A program made the position numbers and the translations under genes. Below are positions 13,138 to 22,464 of a stretch of 33,138 bases of DNA, one piece after another. Position 1 is the first letter of the stretch, and every line of letters begins with the position of its first letter. Source of the stretch: Lachnospiraceae bacterium (lineage in GTDB: Bacteria > Bacillota > Clostridia > Lachnospirales > Lachnospiraceae); contig JAFSGY010000003.1 in assembly GCA_017440575.1 (NCBI GenBank), forward strand, positions 1-33,138, written 5' to 3'. The notes beneath the pieces were generated by a model. The model was not told the origin of the DNA. It ran no database searches and worked only from the letters and a program-made list of their open reading frames with translations.

Positions 13138-16100
13138 ATGGCATTCACACATCTGCATGTACATACGGAATATAGTCTTTTGGACGGTTCGAATAAGATA
13201 AAAGAATACGTAAAACGCTTGAAAGAGCTTGGTATGGAGAGTGGTGCCATTACAGACCATGGTGTTATGTTCGGTGTTATTGACTTTTATAAGGAAGCAA
13301 AGGCACAGGGCATTAAGCCAATTCTTGGCTGTGAGGTTTATGTAGCGCCGAATTCCCGATTTGATAAGGAATTGACAGGTGGTGAGGAACGATATCATCA
13401 TCTTGTTTTGCTTGCGGAAAATAATACCGGTTATGCAAATCTGATGAAGATTGTCAGCCGTGGCTTTACGGAAGGCTATTACTATAAGCCACGAGTAGAT
13501 ATGGAGGTATTAAATACCTACCACGAAGGGATTATTGCATTATCGGCATGCCTTGCCGGAGAGGTGCAGAGATATATTACAAAGGGTTTATATGAAGAGG
13601 CGAAAAAGTGTGCCTTAAAATATGAAGCATGCTTTGGAAAAGGAAACTATTTCCTTGAGCTACAAGACCATGGAATACCGGAGCAGAAGACGGTCAATCA
13701 GGCGTTGCTTCGTATGAGTAAAGAGCTTATGATACCATTGGTAGCGACCAATGATATTCACTATACCTATGCAGAGGATGCGGAGCCACATGACTTGTTA
13801 CTGTGTCTGCAGACGGGGAAAAAGGTAACAGATGTCGATAGAATGCGCTATGATGGGGGACAGTACTATGTGAAAAGTGAGATGGAGATGCGTGCTCTTT
13901 TCCCATATGCACAGGAAGCCATTGATAATACAGCAAGAATTGCTGACCGTTGTAATGTGGACATTGAATTTGGCGTAACAAAATTACCTAAGTTTGATGT
14001 GCCGGAAGGTTATGACTCATGGAGCTATCTGAATAAGCTTTGTTTTGATGGTTTAGCAGAGCGTTATCCCGAGGATGATGGAACGCTTGCGGACAAGCTG
14101 CGCTATGAGCTGGATGTTATCCAGACCATGGGCTATGTGGATTACTTCCTTATTGTATGGGATTTTATTAACTGGGCAAGAAACCATGATATTCCGGTAG
14201 GACCGGGACGAGGAAGTGCGGCAGGAAGTATTGTTTCGTATTGTCTACACATCACGAACATTGATCCGATTCGTTATAGTCTTCTCTTTGAGCGATTCCT
14301 GAACCCGGAGCGAGTATCCATGCCCGATATTGATATCGACTTCTGTTATGAGAGACGACAGGAGGTTATTGATTATGTAGGCGAGAAATACGGTCAGGAC
14401 AAGGTGGTACAGATTGTAACGTTTGGTACGCTTGCGGCAAAGGGTGTTATTCGTGATGTGGCAAGAGTATTAGACCTGCCTTATAACTTTGCAGACAGTA
14501 TTTCCAAGATGATTCCGAATGAGCTGAATATCACGCTTGAGAGAGCGTTGGAGATTAATCCGGAGCTTCGTAAGCTGTATGAGCAGGATGAGCAGGTACA
14601 CTATCTGATTGATATGTGTAAACGTTTGGAGGGATTGCCTCGCCATACGTCCATGCATGCGGCAGGTGTTGTTATCTGCCAGAAGCCTGCGGATGAGTTT
14701 GTACCATTATCAAGAGGCAGTGATGGTTCGATAACGACACAGTTTACGATGACAACAATTGAAGAGCTTGGACTTTTGAAGATGGACTTCCTTGGCCTTC
14801 GTACACTGACGGTTATTAAAAATGCCGTCAAAAATATAGAAAAAACAAATGGTATTTTCATTGATGTAGACCATATTGATTTTGATGATAAAAAGGTTCT
14901 TTCTTCCCTTGGAACAGGAAAAACAGATGGTGTGTTCCAGCTGGAAAGTCAGGGAATGAAGAACTTCATGAAGGAGTTAAAGCCACAAAGTCTGGAAGAT
15001 GTTATTGCGGGTATTTCGCTGTACCGCCCGGGGCCTATGGACTTTATTCCAAGCTACATTAAGGGTAAGAACAACCCAAATCAGGTAACTTATGCAACAC
15101 CACAGCTTGTGCATATTTTGCAGCCAACATACGGATGTATCGTGTATCAGGAGCAGGTTATGCAGATAGTGCGTGACCTTGGTGGCTACACGATGGGGCG
15201 AAGCGATTTGGTGCGTCGTGCCATGAGTAAGAAAAAAGCTTATGTTATGGAACAGGAGCGTAAGAATTTTGTATATGGTAATGCAGAGGAAGGAGTTCCG
15301 GGTTGCGAGTCAAACGGAATTGCACCGCAGATTGCCGAGCAGATATACGGTACGATGATGGACTTTGCAAAGTATGCATTTAATAAATCACATGCAGCAT
15401 GCTATGCAGTGGTTTCCTATCAGACTGCTTATTTAAAATACTATTATCCGGTTGAGTTTATGGCGGCATTATTAACCTCCGTTATTGACAATTCCACCAA
15501 GGTATCGGAATATATCATGACCTGTAAGAGTATGGGAATTGAGATATTGCCGCCGGATATTAATGAGGGTGAGGCAGGCTTTTCGGTATCAGGCAATGCG
15601 ATTCGTTATGCACTTACCGCCATCAAAAATATCGGTAGACCGGTTATTGATGCGATTGTAAAAGAACGTGAAGAACACGGCAGTTATGTGAGTCTGAAGG
15701 ATTTTATGGAAAGAACGTCGGAATATGATGTGAATAAGCGTGCCTTGGAGCATTTTATTAAGGCGGGAGCCTTTGACAGCTTTGGAGCAACGAGAAAGCA
15801 GCTTATGAGCGTATATTCTCAGATTTTGGATAGTATACAGCATGGCAAAAAGAGTACCATGCAGGGGCAGATGTCATTATTTGATATTGTGGCAGAAGAG
15901 GATAAGGAAGAGCTTGAGATTAAGATGCCAAATGTCGGTGAGTATACCAAGGAGCTGCTTCTTAGTTTTGAAAAAGAGGTTCTTGGTTTTTATGTCAGTG
16001 GACATCCGATGGAGGAATATCAAGCCTTATGGAATAAGTACATTACGGCAAAGACCTCGGATTTTTATCTGAATGATGAAACGGGTGTCATTTCACTAAG

Positions 16101-16590
16101 TGATGGCAGTACAGCTACCATTGGCGGCATGATTATGGATAAGAAGATTAAATACACAAAGAATGATAAGATTATGGCATTTCTTACGATAGAAGACCTT
16201 GTTGGCAGTGTGGAGGTTATCGTATTTCCGAATAATTATGAGAAGTATTCCTATAAGCTGACTGAGGAGAGTAAGGTATTTATTCAAGGGCGTGTGGCAG
16301 CAGAGGATGAGCGGGATGGTAAGCTTATTTGTGAGAAGATTACAGCCTTTGATGAGATTCCACGTAAGGTCTGGTTGAAGTTTCCAAATGTAGACGAATA
16401 TACCAAACGCGAGCAGGAGCTTTTGGCAGCCATTGCAGAATCGGAGGGAAAAGACAGCATTATTATTTATCTCGAAGACACGAAACAAATGAAGCAGCTT
16501 CCACCGAATCGAAATATTCATGCGGATAGTGAAGTGCTGGATGTTCTTCGGGCTATGCTTGGATCGGATAACGTTCGTGTTGTATGCTAA
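13138..16590 (+). CDS. dnaE: DNA polymerase III alpha subunit, DnaE type
   Basis: Replicative C-family polymerase. The 1150 residues run: PHP domain (1 to about 270), palm/fingers/thumb, helix-hairpin-helix region (about 830-900), and an OB fold (about 990-1065). Polymerase carboxylates are Asp397 and Asp399 in MPDIDIDF and Asp550 in LKMDFLGLRTL. PHP metal ligands appear complete: HLHVHTEYS, TDHG, GCEVY, YHHL, LQDHG and NDIHY, so the PHP domain may bind metals. There is no embedded DnaQ-type exonuclease, so this is DnaE and not PolC. AAGGAGG precedes the ATG. It stands alone; no strong terminator is seen before pfkA. Confidence 0.97.
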   Translation: MAFTHLHVHTEYSLLDGSNKIKEYVKRLKELGMESGAITDHGVMFGVIDFYKEAKAQGIKPILGCEVYVAPNSRFDKELTGGEERYHHLVLLAENNTGYANLMKIVSRGFTEGYYYKPRVDMEVLNTYHEGIIALSACLAGEVQRYITKGLYEEAKKCALKYEACFGKGNYFLELQDHGIPEQKTVNQALLRMSKELMIPLVATNDIHYTYAEDAEPHDLLLCLQTGKKVTDVDRMRYDGGQYYVKSEMEMRALFPYAQEAIDNTARIADRCNVDIEFGVTKLPKFDVPEGYDSWSYLNKLCFDGLAERYPEDDGTLADKLRYELDVIQTMGYVDYFLIVWDFINWARNHDIPVGPGRGSAAGSIVSYCLHITNIDPIRYSLLFERFLNPERVSMPDIDIDFCYERRQEVIDYVGEKYGQDKVVQIVTFGTLAAKGVIRDVARVLDLPYNFADSISKMIPNELNITLERALEINPELRKLYEQDEQVHYLIDMCKRLEGLPRHTSMHAAGVVICQKPADEFVPLSRGSDGSITTQFTMTTIEELGLLKMDFLGLRTLTVIKNAVKNIEKTNGIFIDVDHIDFDDKKVLSSLGTGKTDGVFQLESQGMKNFMKELKPQSLEDVIAGISLYRPGPMDFIPSYIKGKNNPNQVTYATPQLVHILQPTYGCIVYQEQVMQIVRDLGGYTMGRSDLVRRAMSKKKAYVMEQERKNFVYGNAEEGVPGCESNGIAPQIAEQIYGTMMDFAKYAFNKSHAACYAVVSYQTAYLKYYYPVEFMAALLTSVIDNSTKVSEYIMTCKSMGIEILPPDINEGEAGFSVSGNAIRYALTAIKNIGRPVIDAIVKEREEHGSYVSLKDFMERTSEYDVNKRALEHFIKAGAFDSFGATRKQLMSVYSQILDSIQHGKKSTMQGQMSLFDIVAEEDKEELEIKMPNVGEYTKELLLSFEKEVLGFYVSGHPMEEYQALWNKYITAKTSDFYLNDETGVISLSDGSTATIGGMIMDKKIKYTKNDKIMAFLTIEDLVGSVEVIVFPNNYEKYSYKLTEESKVFIQGRVAAEDERDGKLICEKITAFDEIPRKVWLKFPNVDEYTKREQELLAAIAESEGKDSIIIYLEDTKQMKQLPPNRNIHADSEVLDVLRAMLGSDNVRVVC

Positions 16591-16715
16591 ATGGCGAAAA
16601 AACTCGAAATCACTCTGATAATTTTTTATCAATTAGATATTGTAATCTGAACCAAAATAGATTAGAATAATATAAATTGAGTTTTCGTGCTCAAAGCAAT
16701 TAGGTAAGGATATTG

Positions 16716-16760
16716 CTAACTGTTCGGTATCATATAACTATGAAGGAACTGAATAGTTAT
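16716..16760 (+). repeat. Decayed relative of the palindromic element in the pfkA leader
   Basis: It begins CTAACTGTTCGGTA, matching the left end of the 134-bp element at 23477 (GTAACTGTTCAGTA) at 12 of 14 positions. It ends with a 27-bp palindromic unit (16734-16760, TAACTATGAAGG ... TGAATAGTTA) that matches the 27-bp right end of that element (23584-23610) at 23 positions. The 80-90 bp interior is missing. No clear flanking duplication. GGAATAGTTAT repeats once more just downstream. Confidence 0.7.
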
Positions 16761-16805
16761 GGAATAGTTATAAAATATGTAAGTTTACATATAGGAGGTA
16801 TTATC

Positions 16806-17780
16806 ATGGCCAAAGAGATAAAGACAATTGCTGTTTTAACAAGTGGTGGAGATGCACCTGGTATGAACGCTGCGATTCGTGCAGTCGTTAGAAAAGCTCT
16901 CTCCAACGGAGTTAGTGTGAAGGGAATCAAAAGAGGTTATGCAGGACTTCTTAATGAAGAAATAGAAGATATGGATGCTCCAAGTGTTGCAGATATTATT
17001 CAGACAGGTGGTACGATTCTTGGTACAGCACGTTGTCTGGAAATGAAGGAGCCAGAGGTACAAGCACATGCAGCTGATCTTTGTCGTAAGCATGGCATTG
17101 ATGGACTTGTTGTAATCGGTGGCGACGGTTCTTACCGTGGTGCACAGGCTCTTGCAAGAAATGGTATTAATACGGTTGGTATTCCGGGAACTATCGACCT
17201 TGATATTGCATGTACAGAGTACACGATAGGATTCGATACAGCAATCAATACAGCGATGGAAGCTATCGATAAGGTAAGAGATACTTCGTCTTCCCATGAA
17301 AGATGTTCTATCATTGAGGTAATGGGAAGAGATGCAGGATATATCGCACTGTGGACTGGTGTTGCCACTGGTGCAGAGGATATTCTTCTGCCAGAGAAAT
17401 ACGACTATAATGAGCAGGAATTGATTAACAATATCATTGCTAGCAGAAAACGCGGTAAGACACATCACATTATCGTTAATGCTGAGGGTATTGGACATTC
17501 AACATCTATGGCTAAGAGAATTGAAGCAGCTACCGGTATTGAGACTAGAGCAACTATTCTTGGTTATTTGCAGAGAGGTGGTCGTCCAACATGTAAGGAT
17601 CGTTTCTATGCATCAATCATGGGAGCTTATGCAGCAGATATTCTCTGTGCAGGTAAGTCTAACAGAGTAGTAGCATACAAGCATGGTGAGTTTGTTGATT
17701 ATGATATCGAAGAGGCTTTAAATATGTCAAAGGGTATTGATGAATACCAGTATGACATTTGTAAGAAGCTGTCAAGATAA
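16806..17780 (+). CDS. pfkA: ATP-dependent 6-phosphofructokinase
   Basis: Phosphorylates fructose 6-phosphate to fructose 1,6-bisphosphate in glycolysis. SGGDAPGMNAAIRA binds ATP. GGDGS (105-109) has Gly108 where PPi-dependent enzymes carry Asp, indicating ATP use. The catalytic Asp131 is in PGTIDLDI; the usual Asn between the two aspartates is Leu132 here. GRDAGYIAL and GYLQRGGRPTCKDR complete the family pattern. 324 residues. The start at 16806 follows AGGAGG (16793-16798) and gives the canonical N-terminus; a frame from 16713 would translate the repeat-bearing leader. The leader carries a decayed palindromic element. Confidence 0.95.
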   Translation: MAKEIKTIAVLTSGGDAPGMNAAIRAVVRKALSNGVSVKGIKRGYAGLLNEEIEDMDAPSVADIIQTGGTILGTARCLEMKEPEVQAHAADLCRKHGIDGLVVIGGDGSYRGAQALARNGINTVGIPGTIDLDIACTEYTIGFDTAINTAMEAIDKVRDTSSSHERCSIIEVMGRDAGYIALWTGVATGAEDILLPEKYDYNEQELINNIIASRKRGKTHHIIVNAEGIGHSTSMAKRIEAATGIETRATILGYLQRGGRPTCKDRFYASIMGAYAADILCAGKSNRVVAYKHGEFVDYDIEEALNMSKGIDEYQYDICKKLSR

Positions 17781-17806
17781 TGCTAGGATAGATAAGAAGA
17801 ACGAAG

Positions 17807-17838
17807 AGAAGGTAGAAGAGATTTTACCTTCTTTTTTT
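17807..17838 (+). terminator. Terminator of pfkA
   Basis: AGAAGGTA (17807-17814) pairs with TACCTTCT (17825-17832) around a 10-nt loop, followed by a run of Ts. Confidence 0.85.
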
Positions 17839-17997
17839 GTGCGAAATTGCATGCATAAAACGACATTTATAGAAAAAATGCTGATAATAAACGATAAACT
17901 TGTGTAATAAACAGGCAAATGATAAAATATTAATAAATATAATTGAATAATATATAGGTATTGTTTGAACAAAAAATAAGAAAGGTATGGTATTTGG

Positions 17998-19476
17998 ATG
18001 GATTTTACGAATAAGAGTGTAGCAGATCAAAGTAGAAATAAGGTAGCAGTAATAGGTTCGGTTATTATGAATTTGATTCTTGCTTTGGCGTATGTAATTG
18101 AAGTTTTTAAAGGAGCTAGAACGATAGGTTCCTATCTTGTGGTTTTTGTTTTATGCATGATACCTATGATTTTGACGTGCGTAACATATATAAAGAAAAA
18201 GGATACCATAGTAACGCGCTATATTATTAGCATCGGATTTGCATTGCTGTACAGCTATATCATGTTTACTTCATCGACAACAATAACGTTTTGTTATGTT
18301 ATTGTTATTTTTGTCATACTGATGGTGTTTATGGACAGAAAAATATTGATTTCCTTAGGAGTGTTTGCCATTTTAGTAAATGTGGCTCGTTTTATGTTGA
18401 ATCTGACAAAGGGGGCTGTATCAGCAGCAGATGTGACAGAATTTGAAATTGTATTGGCATGCCTTGGGCTTTCTGTTGTATTTGCGATTCTTGCATTGAC
18501 TAAGATTAATCAGATAAATGAAGCCAATATCATGAAGGCAAGGGATGAGAAAGAGCAGACAACGGTATTGTTGGAAAAGATTATGACAGTAACGGATTCT
18601 GTTGCAGAAAAAATTAGTCAGGTTACCAATGAAACAAATTTTTTAAATGAGTCAATAGAAGCAACCAAAAATGCAATGGAGAATCTTTCGGGAGGTGCCA
18701 ATACTGCGACAGAGGCTGTTATGACACAGCAAAAACATACAGATGAGATAGATGAACATGTGCAGGCGGTAGGAAGAGGAACTAAGGCTGTCTTTGATAG
18801 TGCGACTAATTCGCAGGATAATTTAAAAAAAGGACAGGAAATTATGTCTACCTTATTACAGCACGTGGATGATTCGCAGAAGATTAATAATATGGTTGCA
18901 GATGAGATGAAGGACTTACATGAGAAGTCAGAGCAAATGGGTAGTATTATTGATTTGATTAATGAAGTAGCTTCCCAGACTGAGTTATTGGCTTTGAATG
19001 CCAGTATTGAGGCTGCAAGAGCTGGTGAGGCGGGGAAAGGATTTGCAGTAGTGGCAGCGGAGATAACAAGCCTTGCCGGTCAGACAGAGGATGCAACTGG
19101 AAAAATAACACAGCTGATAGTAGGAATCAGAGAGTCATTGGATCGGGTAAATCATTCTGTTAAGAGACTTGTAGAGAGCAGTCATAAGCAAAGTGAACTA
19201 GTGGGTGAAAATGCTAGAAGTTTTGAGGCAATCAGTGATAATACAAGTGATATTATCAATCAGATTCAGCAGCTTCAGAAGGTTGTGCAGACAGTAGAGG
19301 TCTCTAATAAGCTGGTTGTTGAGAATATTACAAATATTACGGCAGTAACGGAAGAAATTACAGCTGAGGTAAATAGTACGTTAGAGAACTGTGAAATGAA
19401 TCAGAAAGCAGTTCACAAGGTAGGTATATTGATAGGAGAACTGAATCAGAAGGCTGAGGAATTAAAGCAGGAATAA
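17998..19476 (+). CDS. Membrane-bound methyl-accepting chemotaxis protein
   Basis: Chemoreceptor-type signalling protein of 492 residues. The N-terminal 175 residues contain about five or six closely spaced hydrophobic helices (for example about 18-38, 44-62, 75-90, 95-125 and 148-172) with no large extracellular ligand-binding domain, so it may sense a membrane or intracellular cue. The rest is a long coiled coil with the conserved hairpin tip [20 protein letters not shown], which docks CheA/CheW. It suggests a chemotaxis system and possibly motility. The ribosome-binding site is weak (AAAGG about 12 nt upstream). A poor promoter, TTGTGT-N17-TAAAAT, lies at 17900-17928. A terminator follows. 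Confidence 0.92.
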   Translation: MDFTNKSVADQSRNKVAVIGSVIMNLILALAYVIEVFKGARTIGSYLVVFVLCMIPMILTCVTYIKKKDTIVTRYIISIGFALLYSYIMFTSSTTITFCYVIVIFVILMVFMDRKILISLGVFAILVNVARFMLNLTKGAVSAADVTEFEIVLACLGLSVVFAILALTKINQINEANIMKARDEKEQTTVLLEKIMTVTDSVAEKISQVTNETNFLNESIEATKNAMENLSGGANTATEAVMTQQKHTDEIDEHVQAVGRGTKAVFDSATNSQDNLKKGQEIMSTLLQHVDDSQKINNMVADEMKDLHEKSEQMGSIIDLINEVASQTELLALNASIEAARAGEAGKGFAVVAAEITSLAGQTEDATGKITQLIVGIRESLDRVNHSVKRLVESSHKQSELVGENARSFEAISDNTSDIINQIQQLQKVVQTVEVSNKLVVENITNITAVTEEITAEVNSTLENCEMNQKAVHKVGILIGELNQKAEELKQE

Positions 19477-19482
19477 TGGAAT

Positions 19483-19524
19483 ACAATAAAAGGAATGCAG
19501 TTAGTATTGCATTCCTTTTATTGT
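19483..19524 (+). terminator. Long perfect hairpin ending the chemoreceptor gene
   Basis: A perfect 17-bp stem (19483-19499 with 19508-19524), 8-nt loop. The lower stem is A/T rich so that the 3' arm itself supplies TTTTATTGT as a tail. It lies 6 bp after the stop codon. Confidence 0.8.
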
Positions 19525-19609
19525 GTACACAAGAGCAACTAAATGTGCTATACTATGCAGGAAAATACTTTATTGCTTTAAAGGAAGCATGTAATATGGG
19601 AGAGGGAGT

Positions 19610-20956
19610 ATGAAGAAAGAAAAAGAGAAAAAGAAGCAGTCTACCACACGAACGATTGCATTTGGTTTTGCAATGATTATTTTGGTGGGGGCGTTATTAT
19701 TAACGCTTCCGATTGCTACAAGAACGGGAGAAGTAGATTTCCTGACTTCTTTGTTTACAGCAACCTCAGCTACCTGTGTAACAGGATTAATCGTAGCAGA
19801 TACGTATCAAAATTGGACAACCTTTGGACAGATTGTCATTATTAGCATGATACAGCTCGGTGGTCTGGGGTTTATGACGGTAGGTGTATACATATCGGTT
19901 TTATTAAAGAAAAAAATTGGGCTACAAGAGAGAGAATCCATTCATGAGAGTGTGAATACATTGGAGACAGCAGGGGTTGTAAGGCTTGTAAAAAAAATTG
20001 TACAAGGAACCTTTATAATAGAAGGAATCGGAGCAATTTTACTTGCAACAAGATTTATTCCAAGGTTTGGATGGAGAAGAGGGATTTATTATTCCATCTT
20101 TCATGCTATTTCAGCGTTTTGTAATGCGGGCTTTGACCTTATGGGAATCGAAGGAGAATATTCTTCTCTGGTTGCTTTTGAAGGAGATATTGTAGTAAAT
20201 GTGGTAGTCATGCTGCTGATTCTGACAGGAGGAATTGGATTTATTGTATGGGATGATATTCAAAGGAATAAGTGGCACTTTAAAAAATATCTGTTACATT
20301 CCAAAATAGTATTGACATCAACTGTTATAATAACGGCTGTTACCACTGCTTTGTTCTTGATTTTTGAGTACAATCACACCCTTCAGGATATGTCGGCAGT
20401 AGAAAAGCTACTCGGTGAAGCTTTTTGTTCTGTAACTCCGAGAACAGCAGGCTTCAATACAGTAGATACAGCAGCACTTTCAGAAGCGGGGAAGTTACTT
20501 ACCATGATTCTGATGTTTATTGGAGGAAGTCCCGGTTCTACAGCAGGTGGTGCGAAAACAACGACGATTGTGGTGCTTGTGTGTTATGCAATAGCCATGA
20601 TTCGAAGCCATGAGGATATTAATCTGTTTGGTAGACGTCTGACGGCAGATGTTGTAAAAAAGGCAAATGCAGTTGTTATGATTAATCTGACCTTGTCATT
20701 GATAGTAGCTATGATTATTATGGCAATGCAGCCTATGTTATCAGGAACAGATGTTATGTTTGAAGTGTTATCGGCAATCAATACAGTAGGTATGACAACT
20801 GGAATTACAAGAGATTTGAATATGATTGCGAGAATGCTTGTTATTATATTGATGTATTGTGGACGATTAGGTAGCTTATCCTTTGCGCTTGTGTTTGCAC
20901 AGAAGAATACAACGAACAGTGTAAGACAACCGCAGGAGAAAATTATTGTAGGATAG
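19610..20956 (+). CDS. ktrB: KtrB/TrkH-type potassium uptake channel subunit
   Basis: Membrane subunit of a Ktr-type K+ (Na+-coupled) transporter. The 448 residues show the four repeated membrane-pore-membrane units, each with its selectivity-filter glycine: TSATCVTGL, ISAFCNAGF, TPRTAGFNT and INTVGMTTG. A basic N-terminus (KKEKEKKKQ) precedes the first membrane helix. It is followed 14 bp later by the matching RCK-domain subunit, forming a ktrBA-type operon. GAGAGGGAG precedes the ATG. A TATACT (19549-19554) is a candidate -10 without a convincing -35. Confidence 0.93.
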   Translation: MKKEKEKKKQSTTRTIAFGFAMIILVGALLLTLPIATRTGEVDFLTSLFTATSATCVTGLIVADTYQNWTTFGQIVIISMIQLGGLGFMTVGVYISVLLKKKIGLQERESIHESVNTLETAGVVRLVKKIVQGTFIIEGIGAILLATRFIPRFGWRRGIYYSIFHAISAFCNAGFDLMGIEGEYSSLVAFEGDIVVNVVVMLLILTGGIGFIVWDDIQRNKWHFKKYLLHSKIVLTSTVIITAVTTALFLIFEYNHTLQDMSAVEKLLGEAFCSVTPRTAGFNTVDTAALSEAGKLLTMILMFIGGSPGSTAGGAKTTTIVVLVCYAIAMIRSHEDINLFGRRLTADVVKKANAVVMINLTLSLIVAMIIMAMQPMLSGTDVMFEVLSAINTVGMTTGITRDLNMIARMLVIILMYCGRLGSLSFALVFAQKNTTNSVRQPQEKIIVG

Positions 20957-20970
20957 AGAGGGAGAAGAAT

Positions 20971-21636
20971 ATGAAATCGATTTTAATTATTGGTATGGGA
21001 CGTTTTGGACATCATTTGGCACATGATTTTCTGGAGAATGGGCATGATGTTATGATTATTGACGAAATCGAAGAAAAGGTAGAGGATATGGTGCCTTATG
21101 CAACCAGTACCAAAATTGGTGACTGTACCAAGGAAGAAGTGCTAAAGAGCCTTGGGATCAAGAATTTTGATGTTGTATTTGTCTGTATCGGTTCAAATTT
21201 CCAGAGCAGTCTTGAGATTACAAGCCTTGTAAAGGAGCTTGGTGCAAAGCGTGTTGTCAGCAAGGCAACAAGAGACATTCAGGCGAAGTTTTTACTTCGA
21301 AACGGTGCAGATGAGGTTATTTATCCGGAAAAGGATATTGCAAAGAAATGGGCAGAGCGTTATAGTCTTGATAATATTTTTGATTATTTCAATCTGCCGG
21401 GCAACATTGGTGTATATGAGATGAATCCTCTTCCAGACTGGATTGGTAAAAGTATTCGTGAATCCAATATTGCCGCAAAGCATAAAGTCACCATATTAGG
21501 TGTAAAGAAGCAGGGCGATGAGGAAATGAGCATGCTACCTTCTGCGGATTATGTGATTAATGAGAATGAACATCTCATGGTTATGGCAGAGAATGATGTG
21601 GTAGAGAAGCTGCTGTCAAAGAAGAGAAAAGCGTAA
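20971..21636 (+). CDS. ktrA: KtrA/TrkA-type regulatory subunit of the potassium transporter
   Basis: Cytoplasmic gating ring protein of 221 residues. RCK_N domain (1 to about 130) with the nucleotide-binding GMGRFG (7-12) and the acidic end of strand 2 (IIDEIEE), followed by an RCK_C domain (about 140-221). Rings of this kind bind ATP/ADP, and in several Firmicutes the RCK_C domain binds c-di-AMP; whether this one does cannot be seen. It lies directly behind ktrB. The rRNA methyltransferase gene follows after 31 bp. Confidence 0.93.
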   Translation: MKSILIIGMGRFGHHLAHDFLENGHDVMIIDEIEEKVEDMVPYATSTKIGDCTKEEVLKSLGIKNFDVVFVCIGSNFQSSLEITSLVKELGAKRVVSKATRDIQAKFLLRNGADEVIYPEKDIAKKWAERYSLDNIFDYFNLPGNIGVYEMNPLPDWIGKSIRESNIAAKHKVTILGVKKQGDEEMSMLPSADYVINENEHLMVMAENDVVEKLLSKKRKA

Positions 21637-21667
21637 AATCCATAAGTGATGGAAGGAAAAATTAAAT

Positions 21668-22450
21668 ATGATTACAAGTGCAACAAATAACAGGATTAAG
21701 AGAATTGTGGCATTAGGACAGAAGGCAAAGCTTAGAAGAGAAGAGGACTGTTTCTTGGTAGAGGGAACTAAGATGTTTTTAGAGGCACCAAAGAACTGGA
21801 TTAAGGAAGTATATGTTTCGGAATCCTTTCTTGCAAAGTGTAGCTTTCGAGAAGTGTTAGAAGGCTATCCTTACGAGGTGGTTTCGGATGAAGTGTTCCA
21901 GAAGATGTCAGATACAAAGACGCCACAAGGGATTTTAAGTGTGTTACAGTGTCCTCATTATGATATAGAGCAGTTACTTTCAAAGCCCAATGCATTACTG
22001 GTTATTTTGGAGAATTTGCAGGATCCTGGTAATCTGGGTACGATACTTCGCACTGGAGAGGGCGCAGGAATTGATGGTGTGATTATGACAAAGGAAACTG
22101 CAGACCTGTTTAATCCCAAGGTCATTCGTGCCACGATGGGTTCTATTTATCGTATGCCATATCTTTATGTGAATGATATTTTAACCTGTATTGAGGAATT
22201 GAAAAGCCGAGATATAGCTGTATATGCAGCACATCTTGATGATAGTGTATGTTATGATGTGCCGGATTATAAAAAGGGTACAGCATTTTTGATTGGAAAT
22301 GAAGGAAATGGACTAAAAAAGGAAACCGCAGACAAGGCATCGCAATATATTAAGATTCCGATGCAGGGACAGGTGGAATCCTTAAATGCAGCGATTGCAA
22401 CGTCCATTCTCATGTATGAGGCTGCTAAACAGAGAAATAACGCAAAATAA
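21668..22450 (+). CDS. SpoU-family (TrmH/RlmB-like) RNA 2'-O-methyltransferase
   Basis: Methylates ribose 2'-OH in rRNA or tRNA using SAM; SPOUT knot fold. An N-terminal substrate-binding domain (about 1-95, MITSATNNRIKR start) precedes the three SpoU motifs: NLQDPGNLGTILRT (with the conserved Asn and Arg), FLIGNEGNGL, and IPMQGQVESLNAAIATSI. The 260-residue length and domain order match the YsgA/RlmB-like group found in Firmicutes. The exact target nucleotide is unknown. It probably shares a transcript with ktrBA and proC (gaps of 31 and 14 bp). Confidence 0.92.
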   Translation: MITSATNNRIKRIVALGQKAKLRREEDCFLVEGTKMFLEAPKNWIKEVYVSESFLAKCSFREVLEGYPYEVVSDEVFQKMSDTKTPQGILSVLQCPHYDIEQLLSKPNALLVILENLQDPGNLGTILRTGEGAGIDGVIMTKETADLFNPKVIRATMGSIYRMPYLYVNDILTCIEELKSRDIAVYAAHLDDSVCYDVPDYKKGTAFLIGNEGNGLKKETADKASQYIKIPMQGQVESLNAAIATSILMYEAAKQRNNAK

Positions 22451-22464
22451 AAAGGAGAGTACAT

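Noticed and set aside
13138-16590. PolC-type replicative polymerase
   Set aside because: The PHP domain is at the N-terminus and uninterrupted by an exonuclease, and the OB fold is C-terminal, so it is DnaE.
17132-17368. 78-codon minus-strand frame within pfkA and similar antisense frames across the window
   Set aside because: They lie antisense to well-identified genes, have no ribosome-binding sites and resemble no known family.
16806-17780. PPi-dependent phosphofructokinase
   Set aside because: The Gly in GGDGS at the position of the PPi-type Asp indicates ATP as phosphoryl donor.
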